From Flammeovirgaceae bacterium (GTDB lineage: Bacteria; Bacteroidota; Bacteroidia; Cytophagales; Cyclobacteriaceae): 64,000 bases of DNA. The notes under the pieces are model-generated. The model was not told the DNA's origin. It worked only from the letters and a program-made list of their open reading frames with translations, and ran no database searches. Below, piece after piece: positions 10,954 to 20,946 of this stretch. The position numbers were made by a program, and so were the translations under genes. The first letter of the stretch is position 1. Every line of letters starts with the position of its first letter. Location of the stretch: assembly GCA_016712035.1 (NCBI GenBank), contig JADJRT010000021.1:28775-92774 (forward strand), read 5' to 3'.

Positions 10954-12939
10954 TCAAACAGGGAGTTTGACGATAAACTCTGTTCCATTTTCAGTTGACT
11001 TTACTTCAATTGCGCCCCATGAGCTTTGACAATATCATAACTTAAACTCAAACCAAGTCCTGTTCCTTGTCCGGTGGGTTTGGTTGTAAAGAAAGGTTGA
11101 AAGATTTTATCGACAATGTTTTGCGGAATGCCATTGCCGTTGTCTGTGACTCTGATTTCAATTTTATCTTCTAGTTTTTTTGTGCTTACCGTAACTAGTG
11201 GATCGCGTTGCTCGCTATTCGTTGCTCGTTGTTCGTTAACTGCGTAGAACGCATTATTGATTAAGTTTAGAACTACTCTTCCAATATCCTGCGGAACTAC
11301 ATTTATTTTTGGAAGTGTTGAATCAAAATCAGTTTCAAATTTTGCATTGAATGATTTGTCTTTCGCGCGGAGGCCATGATAGGAGAGGCGGAGGTATTCA
11401 TCGCACAAAGCGTTGATATCGGTTGGTTCTTTTACACCGCTGCTGCTGCGTGAGTGTTGTAGCATTCCTTTAACAATAGCATCGGCACGCTTGCCATGAT
11501 GAAGAATTTTTTCAAGATTTTGTTTTACATCATCAGCGATTTCAGTGGCCGGCTGCAGGTTACCTGTTGCCAGTTCAGATTTCATTTCGTCAAGAAGTTC
11601 ATTGCTTACCTCTGAAAAATTATTCACGAAGTTCAATGGATTTTGTATTTCGTGGGCGATGCCAGCAGTGAGTTCACCAAGCGAAGCCATTTTTTCGGAT
11701 TGAATGAGCTGGGATTGGGCTGCTTTTAACTGATCATAAGCTTGTTCTACTTTTTGCTTTGCTTTTTGTTTAACTCTGTTATTCCTATATAAAAAAATGG
11801 CTACCACCACCAAAGTAAAAGTGCTCCCTAGCAGCACGTTCATTCTTAGTCTATTTTGGAACTCAACTTCAGCTGTCTTTGCCTCAGCTTGCCTTCTTCT
11901 TTCTGCGCAATTAAATCCTTCATCAATTGAATATTTCCAGCACCATAAAGTTTGTTTCTTGTTTCATCAGCCAACTTATAATAGTAAAGTGCTTTGGCAG
12001 GATGGGTAGTCTCGTATTGCTCAGCAAGCAGTGCAGAGGAATTTAGGATCCTTCGATAAAGGAAATTTTGTTGGCCTCAGCCAATCCTCTTTCTGCGTAA
12101 TAAATTACAGAATCTTTTTGATTGAATCTTTTATAGTAATCGGCAATATCATTGTAGGTGTTTGATGTGTGAAATATTTCTGTGCTTTCCAATGTAATGG
12201 CCAAGGTGGTTCTTAGATCAGCCAGCGCGAGATCCGGCCTATTTTGTTTTAGGTAAATCTTCGCTCTTACATTATACCAGGCCGGATATACTTCATATTG
12301 ATAGGCATTATCTCTTTGGATATCATTCGCGTTACTGATATTGTTCCATTGATGAAAGGCGTTGCGTGACTTCTCCAGAAATAAAAGTGCGGAATCCAAC
12401 TTGTTTAACTTTTCAAATACCAATGCCTGACCAAGGTAACCGAAGGCCTCACCTCCCAAATCCACGTCACCACGGAGAATGTTTTCCTCATAGTAATAAA
12501 GCGATTTTTGAAAATTACCCAGGTAATAATAGATCAAACCCAAATTATCATTGGTAGAGCCAATGCCAGATTCCCTAACTTCCAACTTATCCGCTTCTTC
12601 AAGCGTATTTAAACCATCCTCTAAAGCTTTCGGCAGATTCCCCTGTTTAATATAGCCTTCCATCATTTGGCCTTTTGTAAAATTCCGTTTTCGGAAGTTC
12701 TTAGTCTTTTCAAACAATCTTATTGCCTGTTGCGCATAGTGGATGCTTGAATCGGGATTAATGTGCATATAACTACTGGCAATAAGTCTAAGTGTTTCGG
12801 CTCTGGTAGAATCCTGCAATGTACTTGGAAGTTGGCGTTTCAGGCTGTCTATTTGATTAACCAGGAATTTATTATCTCCTTGTCCAAATAGTTGGCAGGC
12901 TGATAAAATCAATACAAGTAATAAAATGGAACGCCTCAT
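10954..12939 (-). CDS. TPR sensor histidine kinase, copy 1 (three frameshifts)
   Basis: About 661 residues after repair. An export signal with an SAC motif is followed by TPR repeats (residues about 40-330), a single TM helix (VVVAIFLYR), a short coiled coil, then HisKA with the phospho-acceptor His in AHEIQNPLNFVNNF and HATPase_c with DNGNGIP and GQGTGLGLSLSYD. Frameshifts near 12047, near 11905 and near 11019 (a G missing in GGGG). Correcting the last gives KAHGGAIEVKS and a normal end at 10954. Its ATG overlaps the stop of copy 2 (ATGA), so the two are probably co-translated. No response regulator lies beside it. Confidence 0.87.
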
Positions 12940-14964
12940 ATCTTGCTGATTGAGATGGGTAATAAAATCAAGAACTCACTACCCTGACCTATTTCTGAAG
13001 TTACTTTAATTTCCCCACCATGTGCTTTCACAATATCATAACTTAAACTCAACCCTAATCCCGTTCCCTGCCCTGTGGGTTTGGTGGTGAAGAATGGCTG
13101 AAAGATTTTATCGACAATGTTTTGAGGAATACCGTTGCCGTTGTCGGTGACTCTGATTTCAATTTTGTTACCGAGATTTTTCGTACTTACAGTAACCAGT
13201 GGATCACGTTGCTCGTTATTAGTTGCTCGTTGTTCGTTAACAGCGTAGAATGCATTGTTAATCAGATTGAGAACAACCCGACCAATATCCTGAGGCACCA
13301 CATTTATTTTTGGAAGCGATGCATCGAAATCCGTTTCAAACTTGGCGTTGAAAGATTTGTCTTTCGCGCGCAAGCCATGGTAGGAGAGGCGCAAATATTC
13401 ACCGCACAAAGCATTAATATCGGTTGGTTCTTTTACACCACTACTACTTCGCGAGTGTTGCAGCATGCCTTTTACAATGGCATCAGCACGTTTGCCATGA
13501 TGAAGTATTTTTTCCAGATTTTGTTTTACATCATCAGCAATTTCATTTGCCAGCGACCAGTTGCCAGCAGCCTGTTCAGTCTTCATTTCATCAATGAGTT
13601 CGTTACTTACTTCACTAAAATTATTCACGAAATTCAACGGGTTTTGAATCTCATGTGCAATGCCGGCAGTTAGTTCGCCAAGGCTTGCCATCTTCTCGGA
13701 TTGGATGAGTTGGGATTGGGTTGTCTGTAGTGTTTGAAGTATTTGTTCTACTTTCTCCTTTTGAGTTTCTATTTCTTGCTTTTGCTTATTAACCAGGGTA
13801 AAAGCCTTTTGTTTGAAAACACTTCTTCGCCACAGGCCTAAGGAAACAATTAACAGAATACTTAATCCGCCAGATAGAATATAGATATTGAGACGATTCT
13901 TATATCGAATTTCTGATTCATCTAAACGTTGTTGGATTTCACGATCTTCTAATTGTTGCCGGAAGGCAAAAACTTTGAATGTCTCTTGTTTTTTGCTGAT
14001 TAAATAAACTGTCTCCCGTAACTTTATTGAGTTTGTAATATTGAATTGATTTAGCGGGATTTTTTTCTCATAAGCATAGGCTAAAATTTCACTAGCTTCA
14101 TTAACGCCTCTTAAATATGACATACTATCGGCTACTTCAATTGCTTGATTAGCATGGTATATGGTTGAATCAAGCATACCCATCTTTTGAAATGTTTTGG
14201 CAATACCAATCCGAATTTTGGAGATATCTGTAGGGTTTTGGGTTCCTTTATAATTAAGCCCTGCTCGATAATAATAAATGGCCGAATCATAATTGTTTAA
14301 ATTCATATGCGCTTTTCCCATTACATAAAATGGGAATTGCCAATTCCCGCCTGCGGATAAATATGAAAATACTTTTTGACCGTAGATTAATGCAGAATCT
14401 CTTTTGCTGTCGCTATAACAATCAGCCAATTCAATATAATGGAAGGCTTGATATAGTTCAAACGGCATATTTAAATTCATTAGATGCATCACAGAATCAG
14501 TATCCAGAATATGATCAGAATTTAGCGCAGTTTTGAAATATTCTATAGCGTGGCTATAATCTCCTTGATCTTTATAAACGCCTCCAAGTGAATATTGTGC
14601 AAACGATATTCCATTTATGTTATTTTCTTTTTTAAAAATATTCAAAGCCCGAAAGCCCAAATCCATAGCCCCAGCGTAATCGCCCATTTGCCGAAGGTTG
14701 CTGGAAAGTACAATGTAACTCATAGCTATACCTACCGTATAGTTTAATTCTTGCGAAATAGCAAGCGCATCATTCGCGTAGGCCAATCCTAATTCAGGTT
14801 TTGTCCATGCGTACCGGTTGCTCGAATCAAACATGTGATGGACTAGATTTACATCCCTTTTAGCTTCTTTGGGAATTAGATACGTATTGAGGGATTTATT
14901 GTCCTGCGAGAACGTATTATGGTTACTTATGAGAACAAACAGGATGCAAATAAGTCTTTTTCAT
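12936..14964 (-). CDS. TPR sensor histidine kinase, copy 2 (one frameshift near the start)
   Basis: About 675 residues. The long open frame begins at 14834, but upstream sequence in the neighbouring frame supplies a signal peptide (ICILFVLISNHNTFSQ) behind an ATG at 14964. One A too many in the run after that ATG explains the break. The mature part has TPR repeats, a TM helix near GGLSILLIVSLGLW, a coiled coil, HisKA and HATPase_c. The kinase half is nearly identical to copy 1, even in the low-complexity linker (EQRATNNEQRDP), so a recent duplication or gene conversion is likely. The TPR halves differ much more. Confidence 0.87.
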
Positions 14965-15088
14965 GGTTTATCTCATTTTAAAGATAGTGTGAACGATGTG
15001 CCTTCGCCTTGTTTGGACATTTATTTGCCTGACATGGGTTCTCACAATCAATATGGTAAATCAAATTTCAATCCTTGCCAGAGTGTCC

Positions 15089-16006
15089 TTATTTGTCCGC
15101 ACATATCTTCGCGAGCATACCAGGTTCAACCTTCATTCCTAGCGCTATTGCCTTTGTCAAATCTTTGCAAGCCTCCACTTTTTTTCCGAGCCTGTGATAA
15201 GCAACGCTTCTGTTATAATAAGCTAAGGCGTATTCTGGATAATAAGTGATGGCCGTGGTATAATCTTCAATGGCATCAGCAACGCGATTAAGTTTTACCA
15301 AAGCATTACCATGATTAAGCCAGGCTTTTTCATAATCGGGCTTAAGTTTTAATGCTTGCTGATAATCTGCGACCGCACCCCGATAGTCGTTGATCTGTTC
15401 TTTTATAATGCCGCGGTTAAGCCAGTACTCAGGTTCAGTAGCATCTAAGCGGATGGCGTCTGAATAATCTTGGAGTGCTCCCGCTCGGTTTCCAGTTTTC
15501 ATTCGTAGCGAACCTCGTTCGGCATAAGCGAAGGGCAGGTTAGGATTTTTCTCAATGGCTTCTGATCAACAACTTTTCTGATAGTTCATTATCCTGAGAC
15601 GCAACAGAAAGCACCGCGAGATTGTGGCTCGCCATATAACTATCCGGATCTTCTTTAGACATAGCCCATTGGCCGAAATCGAACCGGGCAACCGCCCTGC
15701 TAAAAAGTGCTTCCTTATCCAGCGGTTTTGTTTCCAGATAAATATTGTAATCGGTAAGCGCGCCCTGCTTGTCTCCCAAATGGTCGCGGGCAATGGCACG
15801 TGAATAATAGGCGGCCATATAGTAAGGATCTATCCGTAAACACTCATTGAATTGGGCCAGCGCGGTTTTATAAGACCTATTGAGTAACGATTCTTCACCT
15901 TTATCGAAGTAGTACGATGCTGATTTGGCTTTAGCCTCTTGCGGAAATACCGAAAAAGAAACCAGGAAAAGATGCCGGTTAACGGAAGGATTTTAGCCCA
16001 AGACAT
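15089..16006 (-). CDS. Secreted TPR protein (two frameshifts)
   Basis: About 305 residues after repair, made of tandem TPR units (for example ALQDYSDAIRLDATEPEYW and AVADYQQALKLKPDYEKAW). The ATG at 16006 starts a signal peptide, MSWAKILPLTGIF, which continues in the next frame as LVSFSVFPQEAKA, giving one indel near 15970. A second near 15560 joins the two TPR halves (KAIEKNPNLPFAYAERGS). It is probably a periplasmic scaffold. It is read toward the histidine kinases but about 125 bases separate them, so operon membership is uncertain. Confidence 0.78.
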
Positions 16007-16084
16007 TCGTTAAAGTTGGCGATAATTCGAAAGAATTACCAGTTGCAATATTTCCAACCAAAAAAGCTGAAAAAGTAAACTTAT

Positions 16085-16636
16085 ATGGCCGATGATTGTT
16101 TACACACTATGGAAAAAACGAGAAAATCCAAAGTAAAGGTCTCCGTAGCAGATGCAACCAAGATAACTGCCAGCTATCGTACCTATTTGTTAACAGAAGG
16201 TAAGCAGCCTGCTACCGTTTTTAAGTTCTGTAAAGAACATGGATTCAAAGAAACAGAATTCTATTTACACTTTGCTTCTTTTGAGGCTATTGAAAAATCA
16301 ATCTGGAAAAACTATGTTAGTGATACAGTAGCAAGAATTTTTTTAAAGGGGTTTAAAAGTGAATTCAACGAGTGGTTGAATCAGGTGCTAAACGAAGGAA
16401 AGGGAACCGGAGAAATAGCCAAACGCCCAGTGTTGGATCAAAGCTACGATCGTATCTTTTGGTTTCACCTCATGTTTGTGTTGCAATTTTGGATTCATGA
16501 TGAAAGTCCGAATTTTGAAAAGACAGATGCCGCTATTGAAAAATCTGTGAATTTGGCTTTTGACTTAATAGGAAAAGGCGTGTTGGATAATGCCATCGAC
16601 TTCGGCAAATTTCTTTACCAAAATTCTAAAAACTGA
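16085..16636 (+). CDS. TetR-family transcriptional regulator
   Basis: 183 residues. A likely start is the internal ATG at 16109 (MEKTRKSK). The N-terminal 70 residues form a TetR-like helix-turn-helix region (TVFKFCKEHGFKETEFYLHF), weakly conserved against classical TetR. The rest is a helical ligand or dimer domain. It sits directly before an ABC1/AarF kinase gene, a pairing I recall from other Bacteroidota, so the two may act together in membrane lipid or quinone homeostasis. That role is inference. Confidence 0.72.
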   Translation: MADDCLHTMEKTRKSKVKVSVADATKITASYRTYLLTEGKQPATVFKFCKEHGFKETEFYLHFASFEAIEKSIWKNYVSDTVARIFLKGFKSEFNEWLNQVLNEGKGTGEIAKRPVLDQSYDRIFWFHLMFVLQFWIHDESPNFEKTDAAIEKSVNLAFDLIGKGVLDNAIDFGKFLYQNSKN

Positions 16637-17972
16637 TTTTCAGACCTTAAATGGCAAAGTTAAAAGAGCAAGAAGTATTCCCGTTGGCAAAGTGCAGCGG
16701 GCATCTAAGTTTATTTCTACGGGTGCTAAAATTGGTGGTAATTACCTAAAGCACTACAGTAAAAAACTGGTAAATCCTGATCTCTCGCGCGATGAGCTTC
16801 ATCAGGATAACGCAACGGATATCTATAATTCCTTAAGCGAGTTGAAAGGCAGTGCCTTAAAAGTGGCTCAGATGTTAAGCATGGATAAAAACCTATTACC
16901 ATCAGCGTATCAACAACAATTCGCTATGGCGCAGTACAGTGCTCCACCGCTTTCATATCCATTAGTCGTGCGCACCTTCGAGCGATCGCTTAATAAGAAA
17001 CCACAAGAAATCTTTGATACATTTTCATCAGCGGCAAGCAACGCTGCCTCCATAGGGCAGGTACATAAAGCTACATTAAAAGGAAAAAATCTGGCGGTTA
17101 AAATTCAATATCCTGGAGTTGCCGATACTGTGAAGAGTGACCTGGCTATGGTGAAGCCAATTGCCCTTCGAATGTTTAAGCTAAATCAAGCTGAGTATAA
17201 TGAATTTATTGGCGAGGTTGAAACTCGGTTGTTAGAAGAGTCCGATTATGATCTTGAGTTGAAGCGCTCTATTGAACTTTCAAAGCAGTGTAGTCATATC
17301 CCTAATCTACTTTTTCCCGATTATTATCCAGCCCTTTCGGGAAATCGGATTCTTACGATGGATTGGATTGAAGGGAAACCACTAGGGGAGATTTTTAAAG
17401 GCGAGTCATTATCACAGCCGGAGCGGAATAGGCTAGGGCAGGCGCTTTGGGATTTCTATCATTTTCAGATTCACACGCTACGCTCTCTGCATGCCGATCC
17501 GCATCCGGGCAATTTTATCATATCACCAGACCGGAAATTAGGCATAATTGATTTTGGTTGTGTGAAGGTAATCCCTGCCGATTTTTATAAGGCATATTTT
17601 CAATTGTTGGATAAAGATATTCTCACTGATAAAGCAAGGTTAGATAAAGTCTTCCATGATTTGCGATTCATCTATCCGGATGATTTAGATAAGGATAAAA
17701 CCTTTTTCAAGGAAGTATTTACTCAGCTGGTAGAACTTCTGGGTCGTCCGTTTCGTACTCCTAAATTTAATTTTGCTGAGAAATCGTATTTCACTTCTCT
17801 CTATCAGTTTGGCGAGGAAATAGGGAGCATGAAAGCTTTCCGCGATTCCAAAAAGGCGAGGGGAGTAAAAGATGCACTCTATATAAACAGAACTTACTAT
17901 GGCCTTTACAGTCTCCTGCATGAACTAAAGGCAGAAGTTGACACGACCTCATATGTCGATTTTAAGCCCTAA
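16590..17972 (+). CDS. ABC1/AarF/UbiB (ADCK-like) atypical kinase
   Basis: About 440-460 residues. It carries the family hallmarks: a KxGQ-like motif in variant form (KGSALKVAQML), the Ala-rich nucleotide loop (AASIGQVHKA) with Lys in NLAVKIQYPG, catalytic HADPHPGNF and metal-binding DFG-like IIDFGCVK. Known members support ubiquinone or lipid homeostasis through ATPase activity. The start is uncertain: the frame opens at 16590 inside the TetR gene, while an ATG at 16651 followed by one indel near 16672 would give MAKLKEQ joined to RSIPVGKVQ, more like relatives. Confidence 0.87.
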   Translation: MPSTSANFFTKILKTDFQTLNGKVKRARSIPVGKVQRASKFISTGAKIGGNYLKHYSKKLVNPDLSRDELHQDNATDIYNSLSELKGSALKVAQMLSMDKNLLPSAYQQQFAMAQYSAPPLSYPLVVRTFERSLNKKPQEIFDTFSSAASNAASIGQVHKATLKGKNLAVKIQYPGVADTVKSDLAMVKPIALRMFKLNQAEYNEFIGEVETRLLEESDYDLELKRSIELSKQCSHIPNLLFPDYYPALSGNRILTMDWIEGKPLGEIFKGESLSQPERNRLGQALWDFYHFQIHTLRSLHADPHPGNFIISPDRKLGIIDFGCVKVIPADFYKAYFQLLDKDILTDKARLDKVFHDLRFIYPDDLDKDKTFFKEVFTQLVELLGRPFRTPKFNFAEKSYFTSLYQFGEEIGSMKAFRDSKKARGVKDALYINRTYYGLYSLLHELKAEVDTTSYVDFKP

Positions 17973-18015
17973 ACACATATTTATTCAATTTTATTGCTAA
18001 TCTTAGATACTATAA

Positions 18016-18050
18016 ATTACCTATATTTGTATTAACTACATTTAGGTAAT
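18016..18050 (+). promoter_or_regulatory. Promoter -7 box inside an 8-bp inverted repeat
   Basis: TATATTTG at 18022-18029 matches the Bacteroidota -7 consensus TAnnTTTG. It is bracketed by ATTACCTA (18016-18023) and its exact reverse complement TAGGTAAT (18043-18050), whose last bases overlap the ATG at 18049. No good -33 element lies at the usual spacing. The repeat could be an operator or a leader hairpin over the start codon. Confidence 0.38.
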
Positions 18051-19179
18051 GAAAAACCCATTCAAATACGGGGAGCTTTCTACAGGCGAAAATTTCTGTA
18101 ATCGAAAGCAAGAGATAAAGCGTTTACAAAGTGCTTTCCGCGATGGACAAAGCATCGTAATCATCTCACCTCGCAGGTGGGGAAAGAGTTCTCTGGTAAA
18201 CAGATCGGTAGATACGTTCAAGGGCAAATTGATTTGCATTCAGATTGATTGCTTCGGCATTAGCTCCTCGCGTGAGTTTTATGCTGCTTTTCTAAGGGCA
18301 ACCTTACCACAGACCAATTCAAAGCTTCAACAAGTTGTTGATACGGTTACAAAATCATTGAAGTCATTAATGCCCTATGTGAAATATGGGGTTAGTGAAA
18401 ATGATGAAATTCAGATCTCTCTTGATCTACCTAATAAAAAGTATGATGTAGAAGATATCCTGGAGCTACCCCAGCGTATTGCGGTGGATAGAAAGGCGCG
18501 CCTTGTCTTCTGCATCGATGAATTTCAGAAGATAGCGGAATGGTCGGATGGCAAAATGGTGCTAGAGAAACTGCGCTCTTACTGGCAAAACCACAATCAG
18601 GTGTCGTATTGCCTTTACGGGAGCAAACGTCATTTAATGTCAACCTTATTTGCGCATTCATCACAACCCTTCTACCGCTTTGGCGAAATCCTGTTTTTGA
18701 ATAAGATCGAGGCCTCAGAGTGGACAAGCTTTCTTGTCAAGGAATTTGAACAAACGGAGAAAATTATCTCGGAGGAAACGGCAAGCAGGCTAGCTAAACT
18801 TGTCGATTCGCATTCCTATTTTGTGCAATACCTGGCTCGTATTTGCTGGAACAATTCTGACAAAAAAATAACGGACGAAATTTTGGATAACTCGTTTAAC
18901 GAATTGTTAAACGATCATCTTTCGTTATTTCAAAATCAAACCCGAAGTCTCACAAAATATCAGGTAAACTATTTAAAGGCAGTAAGTGCCGGGGAGATGC
19001 AACTTACCTCGCAGCGGGTGCTCAACCAGTTTGATTTAGGCAGCCCGGGAAACATTAAAAGGAACCAAGATGTTTTTGAAGATTTGGAAATTCTCGACTA
19101 CGCTTCGGGTACTCCTGGATTTTGTGACCCCTATTTTGAACCGCTATTCAAACGGATTTTCAAGATTACCACCAATTAG
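18049..19179 (+). CDS. STAND-like ATPase (archaeal-type ATPase family)
   Basis: 376 residues, soluble. It has Walker A SPRRWGKSSL near residue 40 and Walker B LVFCIDEFQ near 158, the arrangement of the ATPase_2 (archaeal ATPase) group of STAND NTPases. The pattern YCLYGSKRHLM after Walker B fits a sensor strand, and the C-terminal 100 residues look like a winged-helix region (LTSQRVLNQFDLGSPGNI). Such proteins are often mobile or linked to stress or defence, but function is unknown. It stands alone between the ABC1 kinase and Ku. Confidence 0.8.
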   Translation: MKNPFKYGELSTGENFCNRKQEIKRLQSAFRDGQSIVIISPRRWGKSSLVNRSVDTFKGKLICIQIDCFGISSSREFYAAFLRATLPQTNSKLQQVVDTVTKSLKSLMPYVKYGVSENDEIQISLDLPNKKYDVEDILELPQRIAVDRKARLVFCIDEFQKIAEWSDGKMVLEKLRSYWQNHNQVSYCLYGSKRHLMSTLFAHSSQPFYRFGEILFLNKIEASEWTSFLVKEFEQTEKIISEETASRLAKLVDSHSYFVQYLARICWNNSDKKITDEILDNSFNELLNDHLSLFQNQTRSLTKYQVNYLKAVSAGEMQLTSQRVLNQFDLGSPGNIKRNQDVFEDLEILDYASGTPGFCDPYFEPLFKRIFKITTN

Positions 19180-19265
19180 TAAATTTTAACTATTTGATTT
19201 GAAAAATCATTCATAGTCAATAACTTAGTACCTTGTAGTTCATTTTTTAAACTAATATCACTTTT

Positions 19266-20117
19266 ATGCGAGCTATCTGGAAAGGACACATTCAATTTTC
19301 ATTAGTTACCATACCCATACGCATTTACAATGCTATTGATACTGGGCAAAGCATAAGCTTCAATTTGTTGACACGCGAAGGCAACAACCCTGTTAGCTAC
19401 GAGAAGAAAGATAAGGTAACAGGTAAACCCTTAAAGACTGAAGATATCGTTAAGGGCTATCAGTATGAACCTGGGCAATATGTCATTATTGAACAAGATG
19501 ATCTCAATAAAGTAAAACTGAAAAGCGAAAAGGTAATTGAGATCGAAGGTTTTGTGAAATCGCAGGAGGTACATCATACCCTATTTGAAACACCTTACTT
19601 TATTGGACCTGATAGTGACATAGCTGCCAAGACCTATGGACTTCTTTGTCAAACATTGAAAGATAGTGGCAAGGTAGGAGTAGGGAAAGTGGTGTTGCGC
19701 GATCGTGAAACGCCAGTGCTTCTTTCACCGCATGAAGGCGGAATAATGATGTATCGGTTGCGTTACCCCAATGAAATTCGAAGTATGGGTGAAGTACCCC
19801 AATTGCTTGAAGCTAAGGCCGATAAGGATCAGTTAAAGTTAGCCAAAACATTGGTTGACTCTATGACGACTACCTTCGCGAAGATTGAAATGAAAGATAG
19901 GTATTTCGATGCGCTCAAAGCGATTATTGATGCAAAGATTGCTGGTAAAGAAGTGGTAATGATGACAGAAGAAGTACCTGAAGTGGTTGATATTATGACT
20001 GCTTTAAAAGCCAGTATTGATGCGGCTAAAAAGAAGCCGATGGAAAAGGCCAAAGGCACGGTTGTAAAGAAAGAAAAGGAAGCCGCCAAGAAAACCCTCC
20101 GCAGGAAAGCGAGTTAG
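19266..20117 (+). CDS. ku: Ku protein, non-homologous end joining
   Basis: 283 residues, normal for bacterial Ku. The start MRAIWKGHIQFSLVTIPIRI is diagnostic. The beta-barrel DNA-encircling core runs to about residue 240, and a Lys/Ala-rich basic tail follows (KKKPMEKAKGTVVKKEKEAA), as in Ku proteins whose tail helps DNA binding and LigD recruitment. It works as a homodimer that binds broken ends and recruits LigD, encoded at 8596-10914. The gene is intact and appears monocistronic or co-transcribed with the TPR gene 48 bases later. Confidence 0.95.
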   Translation: MRAIWKGHIQFSLVTIPIRIYNAIDTGQSISFNLLTREGNNPVSYEKKDKVTGKPLKTEDIVKGYQYEPGQYVIIEQDDLNKVKLKSEKVIEIEGFVKSQEVHHTLFETPYFIGPDSDIAAKTYGLLCQTLKDSGKVGVGKVVLRDRETPVLLSPHEGGIMMYRLRYPNEIRSMGEVPQLLEAKADKDQLKLAKTLVDSMTTTFAKIEMKDRYFDALKAIIDAKIAGKEVVMMTEEVPEVVDIMTALKASIDAAKKKPMEKAKGTVVKKEKEAAKKTLRRKAS

Positions 20118-20153
20118 CAATACAACAATTACACTCTAAAAGCAGATTTTGGC

Positions 20154-20161
20154 TACCTTTG
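20154..20161 (+). promoter_or_regulatory. Candidate -7 promoter box, very short leader
   Basis: TACCTTTG is an exact match to the Bacteroidota TAnnTTTG box and lies only 4 bases before the ATG at 20166. If used, transcription would start at or next to the start codon. No clear -33 element is visible. Confidence 0.35.
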
Positions 20162-20165
20162 TGCT

Positions 20166-20762
20166 ATGGCCAAGGTCATTCAGTTTCCTACACCCAGTCC
20201 TGAGAAATTCGGCTTTAAACCCGTACGCAAGAAGCAGGGCAAAACCCCTGACAAGCACGGCCAGTTAAATTTGTTTGCCGGAGCCAAGGTGATTAACCTG
20301 AATCAACTCTCGGCATTTGAAGAAGCCTTGATGCTTGACGAACAAGGTGATGACCGAGCTGCAGCTCACTATCAAATAGCAATTGAAGGTGGCGACTCTG
20401 TGGCAGATGCCTATTGCAACCTTGGTATTCTGGAATCAGAACATAAAAATCATAGTCGTGCCATTGATTGTTTTACAAAATGCCTGAAGGAAGAACCGCG
20501 CCATTTTGAAGCCCATTATAATTTGGCCAATGTATATGCCGAAATAGGCAATCTCCCCTTAGCGAAAGTTCATTATCAGATCTCCGTTGAAATGGAGCCT
20601 AACTTTCCCAACAGTCATTTTAATTTGGGGCTTACATTGGCCATGAGTAAAGAAATTGATGCGGCAATTGCAAGCCTTAATAGTTATCGCACCCTGGTAG
20701 TTCCTGAAGACAGAATGCAGGCCGAAGAACTGATCGCCAATCTTTCGCGCTCGTTTCGGTAG
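20166..20762 (+). CDS. TPR-repeat protein
   Basis: 198 residues, no signal peptide, so cytoplasmic. A basic N-terminus (FKPVRKKQGKTPDKHGQL) precedes four to five TPR units from about residue 45, for example VADAYCNLGILESEHKNHS and FEAHYNLANVYAEIGNLP. It is probably a protein-protein adaptor. The gene follows ku by 48 bases on the same strand, but a good -7 box just before its ATG suggests its own promoter. Confidence 0.82.
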   Translation: MAKVIQFPTPSPEKFGFKPVRKKQGKTPDKHGQLNLFAGAKVINLNQLSAFEEALMLDEQGDDRAAAHYQIAIEGGDSVADAYCNLGILESEHKNHSRAIDCFTKCLKEEPRHFEAHYNLANVYAEIGNLPLAKVHYQISVEMEPNFPNSHFNLGLTLAMSKEIDAAIASLNSYRTLVVPEDRMQAEELIANLSRSFR

Positions 20763-20946
20763 TTATAACATCCCCATCGTAACAAAAAACAAAACCATTC
20801 GGTAAGCTTCGAGGGCAATTTTTAAAAACACAATCAGGGTTAACGATTTTAGAATTAATCGAATCTTTCTAATAGGAAATTAACCCCAAGCGTAGAAGAA
20901 GTTTGATCACATTGCTACCTATAGGGATCAGTCAATATTTCGTGGT

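Noticed and set aside
13122..13673. Plus-strand open frame of 183 codons opposite the second histidine kinase
   Set aside because: Antisense of HisKA/HATPase sequence; Cys/Phe-rich composition without a domain.
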